A stretch of 16,207 nt of DNA from JABMPO01 sp964539785 (GTDB taxonomy: Bacteria; Fidelibacterota; Marinisomatia; Marinisomatales; TCS56): positions 1 through 16,207 of the forward strand of contig CAZIJQ010000055.1 of assembly GCA_964539785.1 (NCBI GenBank), given 5' to 3'. The notes under the pieces are model-generated. The model saw only the letters and a program-made list of their open reading frames with translations. It was not told the DNA's origin and did not search any database. A program made the translations under genes and the position numbers. Shown piece by piece: positions 14,409 through 16,207 of this stretch (position 1 is its first letter; each line of letters begins with the position of its first letter).

Positions 14409-14428
14409 CCTGTCTGCCGACAGGCAGG
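14409..14428. repeat. GC-rich palindrome (CCTGTCTG / CAGGCAGG)
   Basis: An eight-pair stem with one G-T pair (14409-14416 with 14421-14428) closed by a CCGA tetraloop. It lies about 90 bases before the TPR regulator start. Similar CCTGCCTG...CAGGCAGG palindromes recur between genes in several uncultured bacterial lineages, from memory. It is followed by CAAGAAAAAG, so it is not a terminator on the plus strand. Confidence 0.5.
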
Positions 14429-14448
14429 CAAGAAAAAGACTTGGGTAC

Positions 14449-14470
14449 AAAATACCTAATGAAGTATTTT
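14449..14470. repeat. AT-rich inverted repeat AAAATAC / GTATTTT before the TPR regulator
   Basis: Perfect 7-base arms at 14449-14455 and 14464-14470 with an 8-base spacer, 48 bases before the proposed ATG of the TPR regulator. The location suits an autoregulatory operator or a leader hairpin, but the arms are AT-rich. Confidence 0.25.
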
Positions 14471-14517
14471 TTAGTATGGAATTAACTGTTGCGCTTACTA
14501 CTTGAATCCAGGTTTTC

Positions 14518-16207
14518 ATGAAAACACTCCTGTTTTTACTTATCACCCTTAACGTCGTTTTGTATGGGGAAACCTCTCCAAAACAGTGGCTGGACTCTGT
14601 ACTGGTCTATAAAGAATCAGACCCGAACCTTGCTCTGAAGTTCGGTTTTGATATTTTGACGCATTCGGCAACTGAACTCCCGGATTTGATTCTTTCACGG
14701 ACCCATCATGAAATTGGGTGGGTGCTGAATAATCAGGGCTTACCGGTTCAAGCGATGAATTATTACATCAGTTCTTTAGACTATTTGATTCGAGCCGGCT
14801 TCTACCTTGAGTCCGGCTGGTTACATAATAGTATAGGGAATATTTACTTTGGGCAGAAAATGTATGACCAAGCTCTTGAAAAATACATAACTGCACGGGA
14901 GTTGTTTACTCAAACAGGCAACCCATGCGCAGAAGCAACAATTGTTAATAATATGGCGCTTATTGCAAAAGCAAACGGAGATTACGAAAAGGCAGTCGCC
15001 CTATTCAACGAAGCTTTAAATATTCGAAATAGCTATTGCAAAAAATCCTATCTTATCGCCCACTCTTACAAGTATATCGGCGATCTGTATTGGGAACAGG
15101 GTCAGATTACCGAAGCGATGAATTATTACCAAAGAGTCTTGGATATCGGTGTGACGAAAGGTGAAGGAAACATATGGGGCTTATCGCTTCAATCCATGGG
15201 AGAGATATATTTTCAGCAAGGAAAAACCAATAATGCAATCAAATATTTTAAGCAGGCGGAGGACTGTTTTATTTCTAAATTTAATCCGGAGTATTTGACC
15301 AAATTATATCTGCAGATGTCTGACATACATATTAAAGAAGAACAGGCAGATTCTGCGAAACAGATTCTCAATAAAGCAATGACCATAGCGGAGAATTACG
15401 GATTATTGGACCAGCATATTGGCGTATTGAGCCGGTTGATAAATGTTAGTACTCAAACCGGAGACATGGCAAAATCTATTTCATATTATCAACAACTCAA
15501 TGCGTTAAGGGAATACCGCCACGAATCTGAACAACAAAAATCTCTGGAACGGTCAGAGGTGCGTCTGGAGTTATCGGATTATAAAGCAAAGTTAATGGAA
15601 GAAAAACTGCGGTTAATCAATGCCAAAAGGCAGCGAAATTTTGCCTCGTTAATCGGAGGGTTCATCCTGGTGATGGCGTGGATGATTTACCGAAAACTGA
15701 AGCAAAACCAACTAGTGGCAAAGCAAAGAAAGGCACTCCATCAACAAGCCATAGATATTGAGCGGACGAAAACACTTCAAAAGGATAGTGAGATAAAAGC
15801 AAAGAAAAACGAATTACTGACAAAGGCGACCTTTATTCAGCAGAAAAATGATCTGATTGAAAAAATCACTCAAGAATTAAAGTACGCAATGAGTTTACTC
15901 AAATCACAAGAAAACCAACATCCTTTTAAGGATATCCTAAATACATTAGAGGATACAAAGACATCCGAAAGCCATTGGCAGGAATTTGAACGGCAATTTA
16001 CCGGGACATACCCCGGATTGTTAAAAGCGCTGGCAAGACAATTTCCGCATTTAACGGCGGTAGATATGAAAATGTGTGCCTATCTCAATATGAACATGAA
16101 CACCAAAGAAATCGCAAAATTAACCGGATTGACCACCCGTGCCATCGAAGTCCGCCGCCATCGTCTGCGTAAAAAATTAAACATTGAAAAAGGTAAGGAT
16201 TTAGTCA
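14518..16207 (+). CDS. Membrane-spanning TPR protein with C-terminal LuxR-like HTH (3' partial)
   Basis: The frame stays open to the window edge, giving 563 residues without a stop. Residues 1-17 form a signal peptide (KTLLFLLITLNVVLYG). Tetratricopeptide repeats fill about 22-330, clearest at ~105-137 (NSIGNIYFGQKMYDQALEKY), ~186-210 (IGDLYWEQGQITEAMNYY) and ~225-255 (MGEIYFQQGKTNNAIKYF). One membrane helix (375-391, FASLIGGFILVMAWMIY) is flanked by Glu/Lys-rich coiled coils at ~340-373 and ~392-465. The end (511-556) reads LTAVDMKMCAYLNMNMNTKEIAKLTGLTTRAIEVRRHRLRKKL, a LuxR/GerE-type HTH. This is the layout of Bacteroidota-style one-component regulators with a periplasmic TPR sensor and a cytosolic DNA-binding domain; target and signal are unknown. 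An AGG at 14510-14512 is 5 bases before the ATG. Little of the protein is likely to be missing, since the HTH is nearly complete. Confidence 0.85.
   Translation, partial: MKTLLFLLITLNVVLYGETSPKQWLDSVLVYKESDPNLALKFGFDILTHSATELPDLILSRTHHEIGWVLNNQGLPVQAMNYYISSLDYLIRAGFYLESGWLHNSIGNIYFGQKMYDQALEKYITARELFTQTGNPCAEATIVNNMALIAKANGDYEKAVALFNEALNIRNSYCKKSYLIAHSYKYIGDLYWEQGQITEAMNYYQRVLDIGVTKGEGNIWGLSLQSMGEIYFQQGKTNNAIKYFKQAEDCFISKFNPEYLTKLYLQMSDIHIKEEQADSAKQILNKAMTIAENYGLLDQHIGVLSRLINVSTQTGDMAKSISYYQQLNALREYRHESEQQKSLERSEVRLELSDYKAKLMEEKLRLINAKRQRNFASLIGGFILVMAWMIYRKLKQNQLVAKQRKALHQQAIDIERTKTLQKDSEIKAKKNELLTKATFIQQKNDLIEKITQELKYAMSLLKSQENQHPFKDILNTLEDTKTSESHWQEFERQFTGTYPGLLKALARQFPHLTAVDMKMCAYLNMNMNTKEIAKLTGLTTRAIEVRRHRLRKKLNIEKGKDLV

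Larger units (their letters stand above)
13472..14517. other. Gene-poor 1.05-kb gap with dense hairpins and remnants
   Basis: No intact gene is supported here on either strand. Short open frames on the minus strand (13472-13690, 14188-14403, 14352-14546) lack ribosome sites, domain motifs and coding-like composition. The gap instead holds, in order, the receptor 3' hairpin, a DUF4058-like remnant, the inverted-repeat element, a terminator, a 9-bp inverted repeat and two GC palindromes. The mixture suggests an old insertion and deletion site rather than a single regulatory region. Confidence 0.6.

Noticed and set aside
14188..14546. Two overlapping minus-strand open frames of 71 and 64 codons before the TPR regulator
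   Set aside because: They span the GC palindromes and the regulator start, lack ribosome sites and recognisable motifs, and look like chance frames.
1..16207. Search for a new defence or secretion gene cluster
   Set aside because: All large reading frames belong to known families (aldehyde dehydrogenase, M50, propeller, methyltransferase, Add, OPT, CsgG-like, TonB receptor, TPR-HTH). No nuclease, reverse transcriptase, toxin-antitoxin pair or phage gene was seen.

Overview
The window reads as a chromosomal segment of an uncultured member of the Fibrobacterota-Chlorobiota-Bacteroidota (FCB) group, most plausibly Candidatus Neomarinimicrobiota (SAR406/Marinimicrobia) or a close relative. This is inference from protein style: a PorZ-like beta-propeller protein with a type IX secretion (T9SS)-like C-terminal domain, a TonB-dependent receptor with a carboxypeptidase-regulatory-like N-terminal domain, a CsgG-like protein with an SGCSSDECAVE motif, and a membrane-spanning TPR regulator with a LuxR-like HTH. 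No rRNA, tRNA, CRISPR array or intact transposase was seen.

Layout from left to right. Bases 1-66 are the 3' end of an unidentified gene. Bases 135-2005 hold a Sad/GabD-type aldehyde dehydrogenase whose stop codon overlaps the start of a small exported protein. A lone exported protein lies on the minus strand at 2024-2422. On the plus strand, an EGY-like site-2 protease is followed almost at once by the PorZ-like protein (2533-5974); the latter has no ATG/GTG/TTG in front of its signal peptide. A minus-strand block (9765 down to 5961) carries an OPT-family transporter, adenosine deaminase (4-base overlap) and a zinc-ribbon SAM methyltransferase. A CsgG-like exported protein (9935-10881) is broken by an apparent frameshift and also lacks a standard start. 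A TPP riboswitch (11041-11131) then leads directly into a TonB-dependent receptor (11132-13471), so that receptor is probably a thiamine or thiamine-precursor importer of the outer membrane.

The 1.05-kb gap at 13472-14517 has no convincing intact gene but is rich in structure. It holds a hairpin behind the receptor, a decayed DUF4058-like fragment, a 149-bp element bounded by 23-bp inverted repeats and carrying a near-consensus minus-strand promoter, a strong minus-strand terminator, and several GC-rich palindromes. The window ends inside a gene for an exported TPR, single-membrane-span, coiled-coil, HTH protein (14518 to the end), a likely one-component regulator.

Most genes concern envelope functions and nutrient uptake: peptide uptake (OPT), purine salvage (Add), vitamin uptake under TPP control, T9SS-type surface proteins and membrane proteolysis. 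I found no clear new multi-gene system. The items most worth a second look are the TPP aptamer that contains the receptor's ribosome binding site, the two signal-peptide genes whose start position is held by an NTT codon, and the inverted-repeat element in the gene-poor gap.
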